Origin: Anaerococcus sp. Marseille-Q5996
Lineage (GTDB): Bacteria; Bacillota; Clostridia; Tissierellales; Peptoniphilaceae
Direction of reading: 5' to 3'
Assembly (NCBI RefSeq): GCF_946893725.1
Contig: NZ_CAMPPE010000001.1
Span: 1 to 64,000, forward strand
DNA length: 64,000 bases
In this document: positions 33,501-41,519 of the stretch, in pieces
Position numbering within the stretch: the stretch's first letter is position 1
Layout of the letters: the number at the start of each line of letters is the position of its first letter
Made by a program: the position numbers and the translations under genes
Notes under the pieces: model-generated
The model's database searches: none
Told to the model about the DNA's origin: nothing
Seen by the model: only the letters and a program-made list of their open reading frames with translations

Positions 33501-33872
33501 TTAGCAGCAGCATCCACTGCCAGAACAGCAAGATCCACCATCATTATTTGTTTCTTCTATTGCATCAGCATCTAAAAATAACATTTCATAAAACTCTTCA
33601 TTGCTAGGATATTTACCTGTCATAACAATTTCATCATCAATCATTACAACTGGTAGGATATCTCTACCTTTTTCCCCTAAGAGACCATTAATAGTTTTGT
33701 TTTCTACAAACTCTTTAGTATTGCTAGTTAGGTTATATCTATCAATGCTAGCTCCACTTTTTGTAAGCTTATCTATCAAAGTAGATACTCTCATCAACTC
33801 TTCATCTGGGCTTGGTCCACATACACCTGTTGAGCAACACATAGCATCTTCATAAATATACATCTTTTTCAT
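33501..33872 (-). CDS. arsD: ArsD arsenic metallochaperone / trans-acting repressor
   Basis: The start MKKMYIYE (ATG 33870-33872, behind AGGGAGGATTTT) gives 123 residues, preferable to a longer frame. The canonical As(III)-binding cysteines C12, C13 and C18 are present (AMCCSTGVC), and a C-terminal vicinal cluster (SCCSGSGCCC) follows. It would deliver As(III) to ArsA, encoded 29 bases downstream, and weakly repress the operon. Compare the second copy at 29623, which has lost the N-terminal cysteines. Confidence 0.94.
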   Translation of the reverse strand: MKKMYIYEDAMCCSTGVCGPSPDEELMRVSTLIDKLTKSGASIDRYNLTSNTKEFVENKTINGLLGEKGRDILPVVMIDDEIVMTGKYPSNEEFYEMLFLDADAIEETNNDGGSCCSGSGCCC

Positions 33873-33916
33873 AAAATCCTCCCTTAATTTAAAACCATAA
33901 TATATGTAACAAAATA

Positions 33917-33946
33917 CATATAGACACATTCAAATATTTCTATATG
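33917..33946. promoter_or_regulatory. Second ArsR-type operator, widely spaced
   Basis: CATATAGA and TCTATATG, the same half-sites as in the operator at 34286-34307, are separated here by 14 bases. It lies between arsR and arsD, suggesting an internal promoter also under ArsR control. Confidence 0.6.
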
Positions 33947-33973
33947 TTTTAGAAAAAATATTTGCCTAGGATT

Positions 33974-34276
33974 TTACACCTTGCAAATACAGTCATCCTG
34001 GATATGAAATATAAGCTTTAAACCATCCTCAATCTCATCTAAACAATCCTTATTTAAAGAGTAGTAGGTATTCTTACCCTCTCTTCTGCTAGAAACAAGT
34101 CCAACCTCTTCTAGCTTTCTCATATCATGAGATAAGGTGGGTTGGCTTATATCAAATTTTTCAAGTATCTCACAAGCACAAAGCTCATCGCAAGATAACA
34201 TATCTATAATCTTAAGCCTCTTAGGATCAGAAATTGCCTTTAACTTTTTAGATATATTTTCATAATCAACACTCAT
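33974..34276 (-). CDS. arsR: ArsR family arsenic-responsive repressor
   Basis: The 100-residue winged-helix repressor has the As(III) site ELCACEI (C33, C35, with C29 close by) at the start of the recognition region, followed by the DNA-contact helix ISQPTLSHDMRKLEEVG (given by key pattern SQPTLSHDMRKLE) and the wing GKNTYYSLN. It is first in the arsenic operon. Release of the protein from DNA on As(III) binding would induce arsD-arsA-arsC-acr3. Confidence 0.95.
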   Translation of the reverse strand: MSVDYENISKKLKAISDPKRLKIIDMLSCDELCACEILEKFDISQPTLSHDMRKLEEVGLVSSRREGKNTYYSLNKDCLDEIEDGLKLIFHIQDDCICKV

Positions 34277-34285
34277 AATCTACCT

Positions 34286-34307
34286 CATATAGAAATATTT
34301 CTATATG
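34286..34307. promoter_or_regulatory. ArsR operator, perfect 22-bp palindrome
   Basis: CATATAGAAAT and its exact complement meet without spacer, 10 bases upstream of the arsR start codon. Position and symmetry fit autoregulation by ArsR. Confidence 0.8.
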
Positions 34308-34351
34308 TTATGATACTGGTGGATTTTGTGGTGTCAACTGAGATTTTTAAT

Positions 34352-34386
34352 AAAAAAATAAAGTTAAGAAATAAGTTCTTAACTTT
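34352..34386 (-). terminator. Terminator of the hsd operon tail
   Basis: Minus-strand stem AAAGTTAAGAA/TTCTTAACTTT with a short loop and a T-rich tail, 14 bases after the GIY-YIG gene stop. Confidence 0.85.
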
Positions 34387-34399
34387 GTTTTGTCATACT

Positions 34400-35071
34400 T
34401 TATTTTCTTCTATATATATCTATAGGTTCACCATTTTTATTTTTCCAATTTATCCACCCGTTTGCATTTTTGCCAACTAGTATCCAAGCTGCCATTGAAG
34501 GAGAGTTACATATTAAATCTTCAACTAGAACTCCATTTACAATAGGAGCAGACTTTACCACTTCTGGCGGATTTTTATGGCTGATAGGTGCACAAATTGC
34601 ACCCTCTTTTAAAGTCAGTTCGCCATCTTCTACAACTAGTATCCCTTCTACTTTACCAAACCCTCTTACATTTCTTGATAGAGTGTACTCTCCGTTTGGA
34701 ATTAATTCTATTCCAGATTTGGCTTCTAATTCTCTAGTGGAGCTGATAAATACTTCTCTTTTACTTTCTTCTTTTGGATAGACTTGTAGGCCTTCAAATG
34801 AAGACAATAACTGCACCACCAGATCAATATCAAGAGCGAATAACTCAGTCCCTGGAACTCTACTCTTAGAAAAAATCTCATCCAAAAGCTTCTCTTTTTC
34901 ATCGTATTGTTCAACTTCTATAGCAAATTTTCTCTTAAGTCCAGTTACATTTGCATAGCCATGCCTTTCCAAATTGTACATCCTGCTATCAAAATTATTC
35001 AAATCAGTCTTCCCAATTTTTATAAGACCAGGAACAACTGTTGTCATTACGTATATTATTCCTTTTGGCAT
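34400..35071 (-). CDS. GIY-YIG domain protein with C-terminal DUF4357
   Basis: The 223-residue protein starts with a GIY-YIG/T5orf172-like nuclease segment (GIIYV at 4-8, GLIKIGKT at 15-22, SRMYNLE with the usual arginine) and ends with a DUF4357 domain (NSPSMAAWILVG ... NGWINWKN). Proteins with this pair are often found in restriction and defence loci. It starts 12 bases after the DUF4177 gene, downstream of hsdR, and shares the operon terminator. Nuclease activity is inferred; the usual catalytic glutamate is not obvious. Confidence 0.85.
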   Translation of the reverse strand: MPKGIIYVMTTVVPGLIKIGKTDLNNFDSRMYNLERHGYANVTGLKRKFAIEVEQYDEKEKLLDEIFSKSRVPGTELFALDIDLVVQLLSSFEGLQVYPKEESKREVFISSTRELEAKSGIELIPNGEYTLSRNVRGFGKVEGILVVEDGELTLKEGAICAPISHKNPPEVVKSAPIVNGVLVEDLICNSPSMAAWILVGKNANGWINWKNKNGEPIDIYRRK

Positions 35072-35083
35072 ATTCCTACCTAG

Positions 35084-35416
35084 CTATCTTATAGATTCAA
35101 ATACCATGGTTGCTTGAATTCTATCTCCTCCGCCAAGGCCAACACTTGATCCTACCGATGTTGAAATAGTATGTAATTTGTATCCTTTTTGTGCTTGCTT
35201 GTTAATCACCGCTTCTAATTCAGATAAGTTTTTAGACCCAGTTCCTATAAATTTTTCTTTCAAAGTAACTTGTAAAACTACATATTTATAAGACCTGCCA
35301 CTTCCATGTGATACTGTAGATTTATCAGCCATGATTTTAGCCAATTCTTCTTCATTGATTTCTGCTCTTCTTATTTCTGTTGATTCGTCATTATTTTTCT
35401 TAAAAAATTTATCCAT
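35084..35416 (-). CDS. DUF4177 small protein
   Basis: The 110-residue protein carries a DUF4177-type fold in its second half (YKYVVLQVTL ... LEAVINKQAQKGYKLHTIST), with a Gly-rich turn (GLGGGDR) before the last strand. Its N-terminus is basic and short, without a signal or membrane segment. It sits 15 bases after hsdR. No function is established for the domain; linkage to a restriction system may mean a modulatory role or chance. Confidence 0.75.
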   Translation of the reverse strand: MDKFFKKNNDESTEIRRAEINEEELAKIMADKSTVSHGSGRSYKYVVLQVTLKEKFIGTGSKNLSELEAVINKQAQKGYKLHTISTSVGSSVGLGGGDRIQATMVFESIR

Positions 35417-35431
35417 CTATAGATCTCCTTT

Positions 35432-38400
35432 TTATATAACCATCCCATCAAAATATTCAGCCTGCTCCACTAGCAAATCTATTATCTTATCACGACTATC
35501 TGTCGGATATTTATGCCTTGCTAATAGTCTTTTGATGGTTCTTCTCATATTTGCTCGGCCGGATTCTCTCATCATCCAATCTGAGGTCATTTCTTCTGAT
35601 ATTGCTTCTGTTAGTTCTTGAGTAAAGGCTATTAGTTCTTGGTTTGTATAAAATTCGTGGATGTTTTCTGGTTTTGATATTGCGTGATAGAAGGCTAGTT
35701 CTTCTTTGCTTAGGCCTAAGCTTTTATTTTCTTCTTCTAGTCTTACAATCTCTTCTGCTAGATTCATCAAAGCTTCCCTGATTGTTCCTAGATTGTAGTC
35801 GCTTTTGTCTTCTTTTACTAATCCTACAAACTTATCCAGGCTTTCTGCATTGTCTACCATGCTTTCTCTGTAGGATTTCATGATGCGTTTTAGTCTTTCG
35901 GAAAACTCTTCACCTTTTACTATATCTCCACGTGATATTAGTCTTATTTCATCTTCTATAAGTTTGTTTAATAGCTCTATGCTTAGATTTTTTTGTTCCA
36001 TTTTAGAGATTTTTTCTAAAAACAGTGGGTCAAATAAGCTAAATCCTTTGTCAAAATCTTGGAATAGATTAATAACTCCTTCGCTATGTATAGATTGTTC
36101 TAAGAGTTTGCTTATTTGTTCATTGATTTCGTTTTTATTTAATTTGCCTTGGCCTGTAATCCTATTTAAGCTTGTGCGTATAGCTTCAAAAAATGCTGCT
36201 TCTCTCTGTTCTTTTTCATTTGATATAGATGAACATAAGGTGTGAGCCTGTTTTAATGCGTAGGCTTCCCTTTTGTATGAGTTTTGTTTTTCTTCAGAAA
36301 AAGTCAGCAGATGATTTAGCCCTTCAGTGATTAAATTTGCCAATTGGCTAGGCTTGATTTTTTCAGAAAATATCATGGCATAATTAAAGTTATAGAAAAA
36401 TACATCCCTGCATACTTCAAGTTTTTCCTTAAACATAGGATATGCCGAATCTCTAATATTTGCATTTTCTATTTGCTTTTGGTCTGCCTTAGTATAATTG
36501 CTCATAGCTTCTTTTAAGGCACTTGCTATACCGATATAATCTACTACCAGCCCACCCTCTTTGTCAGCGAAAACACGGTTTACTCTTGCTATAGCCTGCA
36601 TGAGGTTGTGGCCTTTCATAGGTTTATAGACATACATAGTGGATAAAGATGGCACATCAAATCCAGTCAGCCACATATCCACAACTATAGCTATCTTAAA
36701 GGGATCATTATTATCCTTAAATCTTTTTGCCAGCTCTTCCTTATCAGAATTATTCCCTATAATCCCTTTCCATTCTATAGGGTCATTATTATTTGCAGTT
36801 ACTACTACCTTTACCTTCTCATCCCAATCTGGGCGGATTTCTAGAATTTTTTGATAGATTTTTACTGCTATTTGCCTATTGTAAGCTACTACCATAGCCT
36901 TGCCGGTCAATAAATTTTCCCTAGTCTCTTCATAGTGGGTAATGATATCATTTACTAAAGTATCTATAGCCTCATCTGATCCTATAATCTGCTCAAGTCG
37001 GGACAATTCTCTCTTACTAGCTTCTATATCCATTTCATTGGCATGGTCACTAAGTTCATCATATTTTTTATCAATTTGGCTTAAAATATCTTGATTAAGA
37101 CCTAGGTTGATTACTCTATTTTCATAATAGACAGGCTTGGTAGCTCCATCCTCCACAGCCTGAGCCATATCATATACGTCTATATATTGACCAAATATTT
37201 CTTGGGTATCCTTATCGTTTTCACTTAAAGGTGTACCTGTAAAACCAATATAAGTAGCGTTTGGCAATGAATTTCTAACTAGTCTTGCCATACCAGATAC
37301 TATTTTCCCGTCCTTGGTTATTTTCTCACGCATACCATATTGTGATCTATGAGCTTCATCTGCTATTACAATCACATCATCACGTAAGGTTAATGGTTCT
37401 TCTGATTCTGCAAATTTTTGCATGGTTGAGAAAAATATCCCATTGCTAGTCCTATTGTCTAAAAGTTCATGCAAGTGATCACGTGAACTAGCTTGTATAG
37501 GCTCTTGTCTTAAAAATTTAGCAGCCCTAGAAAACTGTCCATATAGTTGATCATCTAGGTCATTTCTGTCAGTAAGTATTACAAAAGTTGGCTTACTTAG
37601 GGCACGTATCATATATCCAGTATAAAAAACCATGGACAAAGATTTACCAGAACCCTGTGTATGCCAAAACACCCCACCTCTGCCATCACCAGAAGAAATT
37701 GCTAACTTTGTAGAATTTACCGCCTTGTGAACCGCAAAATATTGGTGGTATTGGGCAAGAATTTTATTTGTTCCATCATCCTTATGTTCAAAGAAAATAA
37801 AATTTTTGATAATGTCCAAAAACCTATCCTTGCTAAGGACACCAGAAAGTAAAGTTTTGTAATCAGCATATTGAGTAGATTCATAAGACCCATCGATAGA
37901 CTTCCACTCCTTATACCAAGCTTTGCCAGCGGTAATAGTCCCAATTTTTGTAGTAGTAAAATCAGAAATAATATTAAAGGCATTGTAGACAAATAGATTT
38001 TCTATATCGTATTGGTAATTTTGTATTTGCCTAAAAGCACTATCAATGTCTGAGTTAGTAGAAGTCATAGATTTAAGCTCTATAACTACCAAAGGCAAGC
38101 CGTTGATATATAAAATAATATCAGGTCTTTTTGTGTCCTTGCCAATGATAGTAAGTTGATTGGTCACTACAAAAGAGTTATTTTCTATATTTTCATAGTC
38201 TATAAGATAAACAGTAGAAGTCTTTTGTTCATCATCTTCATAATAAGAGACTTCTATGCCATTTTGTAGGTAGTCAAAAAAGACCTCGTTACGATTTACC
38301 AAAAGGCCTGCATCTATGTTTTTTATTTTATATATAGCTTGGTCAATGACCTCCATAGAAATATCTGGGTTAATGCTGGCTAGGGCATCAGATAAAATTT

Positions 38401-38527
38401 CACTTGCAAGCACCGCCTTCATGCTATCCCTTACTATTTCTTGGTGGGGAATATAGCTATATCCTAGGTCCTCAATGTACTCTATAAATAATTTTTCAAA
38501 TCCATCTTCTAGATATATCTCACTCAT
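35432..38527 (-). CDS. hsdR: Type I restriction enzyme, endonuclease/translocase subunit
   Basis: The 1031-residue subunit cuts DNA after ATP-driven translocation. The N-terminal PD-(D/E)xK nuclease site is in RPDIILYINGLPLVVIELKS (D about 135, ELK about 151); the motor has Walker A HTQGSGKS (about 285), DEAH-like DEAHRSQYG (about 387) and GFTGTP; a helical C-terminal region binds the methylase core. All appear intact. Its ATG overlaps the hsdS stop by eight bases. Confidence 0.96.
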   Translation of the reverse strand: MSEIYLEDGFEKLFIEYIEDLGYSYIPHQEIVRDSMKAVLASEILSDALASINPDISMEVIDQAIYKIKNIDAGLLVNRNEVFFDYLQNGIEVSYYEDDEQKTSTVYLIDYENIENNSFVVTNQLTIIGKDTKRPDIILYINGLPLVVIELKSMTSTNSDIDSAFRQIQNYQYDIENLFVYNAFNIISDFTTTKIGTITAGKAWYKEWKSIDGSYESTQYADYKTLLSGVLSKDRFLDIIKNFIFFEHKDDGTNKILAQYHQYFAVHKAVNSTKLAISSGDGRGGVFWHTQGSGKSLSMVFYTGYMIRALSKPTFVILTDRNDLDDQLYGQFSRAAKFLRQEPIQASSRDHLHELLDNRTSNGIFFSTMQKFAESEEPLTLRDDVIVIADEAHRSQYGMREKITKDGKIVSGMARLVRNSLPNATYIGFTGTPLSENDKDTQEIFGQYIDVYDMAQAVEDGATKPVYYENRVINLGLNQDILSQIDKKYDELSDHANEMDIEASKRELSRLEQIIGSDEAIDTLVNDIITHYEETRENLLTGKAMVVAYNRQIAVKIYQKILEIRPDWDEKVKVVVTANNNDPIEWKGIIGNNSDKEELAKRFKDNNDPFKIAIVVDMWLTGFDVPSLSTMYVYKPMKGHNLMQAIARVNRVFADKEGGLVVDYIGIASALKEAMSNYTKADQKQIENANIRDSAYPMFKEKLEVCRDVFFYNFNYAMIFSEKIKPSQLANLITEGLNHLLTFSEEKQNSYKREAYALKQAHTLCSSISNEKEQREAAFFEAIRTSLNRITGQGKLNKNEINEQISKLLEQSIHSEGVINLFQDFDKGFSLFDPLFLEKISKMEQKNLSIELLNKLIEDEIRLISRGDIVKGEEFSERLKRIMKSYRESMVDNAESLDKFVGLVKEDKSDYNLGTIREALMNLAEEIVRLEEENKSLGLSKEELAFYHAISKPENIHEFYTNQELIAFTQELTEAISEEMTSDWMMRESGRANMRRTIKRLLARHKYPTDSRDKIIDLLVEQAEYFDGMVI

Positions 38528-39833
38528 AATCTATATCCTCATCATCAATCTTTATATTAGAAACGTCAATCTCCCCACTCATTAGTTTTGGGAGGAGGGT
38601 GTCTCGGGTTTGGGCTAGACTATAATTCTCATTTCTTAACAAATTTTCTAATTCAATAAACGGCTTTATTATTTCATTAAATTTTTCTATATGCTCCTTA
38701 CTAGGGTATATAAGTTTAAAGCTATCTATAGACTTTTTTGGAAGGTGTAATACTGTTGTCCCCGTCGCTACACCTTCGGCATATCCTTTAAATATATTAG
38801 AGTTCAAATAATGATATATAAAGTAAGTATCAGTAATATCATGAGGCACAAGTTTTACCACATCCATTGAATATATTTCATAATCAAAATAATTATTGTC
38901 GCTGTAAAGAATCACTCTACCAATTATATCTGCAGCTTGAGTTAAATCTGTACACGCCACTAATATATCTTTATCCTTTAAAATATGATGCTTTTTTACT
39001 CTTTCTGTATTCTTAATAGGCTTTTTAGCATCATCGTTTTGTCCACCATGTCTATTGAAGTTTTTGATTGTAACCATATTTACACTTGAATAATCAGATA
39101 AGTCAGAGCTTTTGTAGGTGTAACCATTTTTTCTATCGCTAATTTCTTTTATCTCCTTAACTTCCCACCCCTCAGGAATCAAACCTAGTTCACTTTCTAT
39201 AAAATTCCCTTCTTGAAATGGTTCAAAGTCTACAAACCATGATTTGAAAATAGCTTGAGCTTGAGCTTCTAGATTTTCTATTATCTTATTATTTATTTCT
39301 ATTTTTCTATCAATAGAATAAAGAGGACCAGTTATTGAGTCTTGAAATTCCAGTTTTGGAATATTAACATAAACGTTTTTTATATCCGATACTGTTACAT
39401 GTCCTAATCCAGTAGTTTGTTTGTTTCTAGCAATTTCTTTAAAATTAGGATTCAAATACTTCATTAAATAATAGAAATAATTGCTGGATATTTCATCTTG
39501 ATTAGGTATTACTTTAAATATATGTTGATTTAAATATCCTTCTGGTAAATTAAACCTATGAGTATCAATAGATGTATCAGGATTCCCTGACCATGCAAAT
39601 AAAAGATCCTTTTCTTTTAGATAAAATTTATCCTCAGCACTATTAGTATATTTTGTATTTGATGATATTCCATTATTTAGTTCAGCAATTTTAATAATTG
39701 GAATACCGTTATTTGAATAGTCTTTTTTCTTAAATGCTTTTCCATTTATCCAATCAGCTAATTCATATAATGTTTTAGTATCCCAATCATTATAGAACTT
39801 AGGTTTATACAGATTAATTTTTTCAAACTCCAT
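38520..39833 (-). CDS. hsdS: Type I restriction enzyme, specificity subunit
   Basis: Start MEFEKINLYK (ATG 39831-39833) overlaps the end of hsdM by 11 bases; a start five codons upstream is possible. The 437-residue protein has two target-recognition domains (about 10-170 and 215-395) each followed by the conserved helical spacer (IDRKIEINNKIIENLEAQAQ, of which EINNKIIENLEAQAQ is typical, and a second near the C-terminus). The recognised sequence cannot be deduced. No inverted or truncated second hsdS is nearby, so no phase-variable shuffling is seen. Confidence 0.95.
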   Translation of the reverse strand: MEFEKINLYKPKFYNDWDTKTLYELADWINGKAFKKKDYSNNGIPIIKIAELNNGISSNTKYTNSAEDKFYLKEKDLLFAWSGNPDTSIDTHRFNLPEGYLNQHIFKVIPNQDEISSNYFYYLMKYLNPNFKEIARNKQTTGLGHVTVSDIKNVYVNIPKLEFQDSITGPLYSIDRKIEINNKIIENLEAQAQAIFKSWFVDFEPFQEGNFIESELGLIPEGWEVKEIKEISDRKNGYTYKSSDLSDYSSVNMVTIKNFNRHGGQNDDAKKPIKNTERVKKHHILKDKDILVACTDLTQAADIIGRVILYSDNNYFDYEIYSMDVVKLVPHDITDTYFIYHYLNSNIFKGYAEGVATGTTVLHLPKKSIDSFKLIYPSKEHIEKFNEIIKPFIELENLLRNENYSLAQTRDTLLPKLMSGEIDVSNIKIDDEDIDYE

Positions 39834-41325
39834 AACCAAGCTCCCCAAGCTGTGCTCTTATCTCTTCTTCTAACTTATTAGATTCAGCAAAAAGCAAGCC
39901 TAATTCATTAGTAAGCCTTTCCATCTTTTCTTCAAAGGGTTCCCCATCATCCTCTACTTCTTCTAGGCCTACATACCTACCTGGGGTTAGAACAAAGCTA
40001 TTTTCTTCTATCTCTTCTATATCAGCTGCATGAGCAAATCCAGCTTCCTCTATATCCTTGCCATTTGTAAAATCTTTATAAGTTTGAGATATTTTGGATA
40101 TATCTTCTACTGATAGGTCTCTGTGGGCCCTGTCTACCATGTGGCCCAAATTTCTGCAATCCAAAAATAGGGTTTTGCCTTTTTGTTTTTTCTCTTTATT
40201 GATTATCCATAGGGATACTGATATGCCTGTGGAGTAGAAAAGTCTATCTGGCATGGCTATAATGGCTTCCATTAGGTCATCTTTTATAATATTTGCTCGG
40301 ATTTCTCCTTCTTTACCAGATGCTGATAGGGATCCGTTTGCAAGGACTAGTCCCATTTTTCCTTTTGGTGCTAGGTGGTAAATCATATGTTGCATCCATG
40401 CATAGTTGGCGTTGCCTGCTGGTGGGAGACCGTATTTCCATCTTACATCTTCTACTAATTTATCCCCTCCCCATTCTTTCATATTAAAGGGAGGATTGGC
40501 TAAGATATAGTCTGCACGCATGCTTTGGTGTTGGTCTTCGAAAAATGTATCTGCTGCGCCTTTTCCTAAGTCACCTTCTAGGCCGTGGATAGCAAGGTTC
40601 ATTTGAGCTAGCTTCCAAGTATTGGCATTTGATTCTTGCCCATAGATTGAAAGTTGGTTGACTCTTCCCTGGTGGCGCTCTACAAAGTTTGCTGATTGGA
40701 CAAACATACCTCCTGCCCCACAGCAAGGGTCATAGACTCTACCTTCATAGGGCTCTAAGATTTCTACCAGAGTTCTTACAATGCTTGATGGAGTGTAGAA
40801 TTCTCCTGCGTTTTTACCTTCTTGGGAGGCAAATTGAGCTAGGGCATATTCATATGTACGGCCTAGGATATCCTTTGAATTACCGTGCTCTTTTAATTTT
40901 AGGTTATTAAATAAATCTACAACTTCTCCTAGACGTCTCTTATCTAGTTCTGGTCTGGCGTAATTTTTTGGAAGGATGCCCTTTAACCTATCATTTTCTT
41001 CTTCTATAGACACCATAGCCTTGTCAATCACTTGCCCTATTTCTGGTGTCATCGCTTTACTTGCTACATAATCCCATCGAGCCTCTTTAGGTACGAAAAA
41101 TATATTTTCTGCTACATATTCTTCGCGGTCTTCCTCAAAACCATCGCCCTCTTCTACAAGTTTTTTGTATCTTTCTTCAAAAGAATCAGATATATATTTT
41201 AAAAATATTAGCCCAAGTACAACATTTTTGTACTCTGCCGCATCTATATTACCACGTAGCTTGTCAGCCGCTGCAAATATTTCTTTTTCAAAGCCGAGAT
41301 TAGCTCCACTTACTTTTTCTGACAT
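39823..41325 (-). CDS. hsdM: Type I restriction enzyme, methyltransferase subunit
   Basis: The 500-residue N6-adenine methylase has an N-terminal helical domain, the S-adenosylmethionine motif DPCCGAGGMF (about 200) and the catalytic NPPF in ILANPPFNMKEW (about 275). Together with HsdS it methylates the recognition site, and with HsdR it restricts. It is the first gene of the operon, starting behind TAGGAGGAGCC. Confidence 0.96.
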   Translation of the reverse strand: MSEKVSGANLGFEKEIFAAADKLRGNIDAAEYKNVVLGLIFLKYISDSFEERYKKLVEEGDGFEEDREEYVAENIFFVPKEARWDYVASKAMTPEIGQVIDKAMVSIEEENDRLKGILPKNYARPELDKRRLGEVVDLFNNLKLKEHGNSKDILGRTYEYALAQFASQEGKNAGEFYTPSSIVRTLVEILEPYEGRVYDPCCGAGGMFVQSANFVERHQGRVNQLSIYGQESNANTWKLAQMNLAIHGLEGDLGKGAADTFFEDQHQSMRADYILANPPFNMKEWGGDKLVEDVRWKYGLPPAGNANYAWMQHMIYHLAPKGKMGLVLANGSLSASGKEGEIRANIIKDDLMEAIIAMPDRLFYSTGISVSLWIINKEKKQKGKTLFLDCRNLGHMVDRAHRDLSVEDISKISQTYKDFTNGKDIEEAGFAHAADIEEIEENSFVLTPGRYVGLEEVEDDGEPFEEKMERLTNELGLLFAESNKLEEEIRAQLGELGYGV

Positions 41326-41470
41326 AAGGCTCCTCCTAAATTATAATATGATTCTATAAATAATATTTTAAATATTTTCTTTATAATCATTATAACTAAA
41401 GTAGCTACCGAAGACCAGAGTATTTGTAAAAAACAATTCTCCTTAAAACAGAGCTTCTACTTATATATAG

Positions 41471-41500
41471 AAAAACCCCAGGATTCTTCCCGAGGTTTTC
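41471..41500 (-). terminator. Terminator of the lamin-tail protein gene
   Basis: Minus-strand stem AACCTCGGG/CCTGGGGTT with a six-base loop followed by Ts, 20 bases past the stop. The rest of 41326-41470 shows no gene. Confidence 0.8.
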
Positions 41501-41519
41501 TTTGTCCTTTTTCTATCAC

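Noticed and set aside
34400-35071. Homing endonuclease because of GIY-YIG motif
   Set aside because: It is a free-standing operon gene with DUF4357, not within an intron or intein, and shares the hsd terminator.
38520-39833. Phase-variable hsdS cassette
   Set aside because: Only one hsdS, no inverted partial copy and no recombinase gene nearby.
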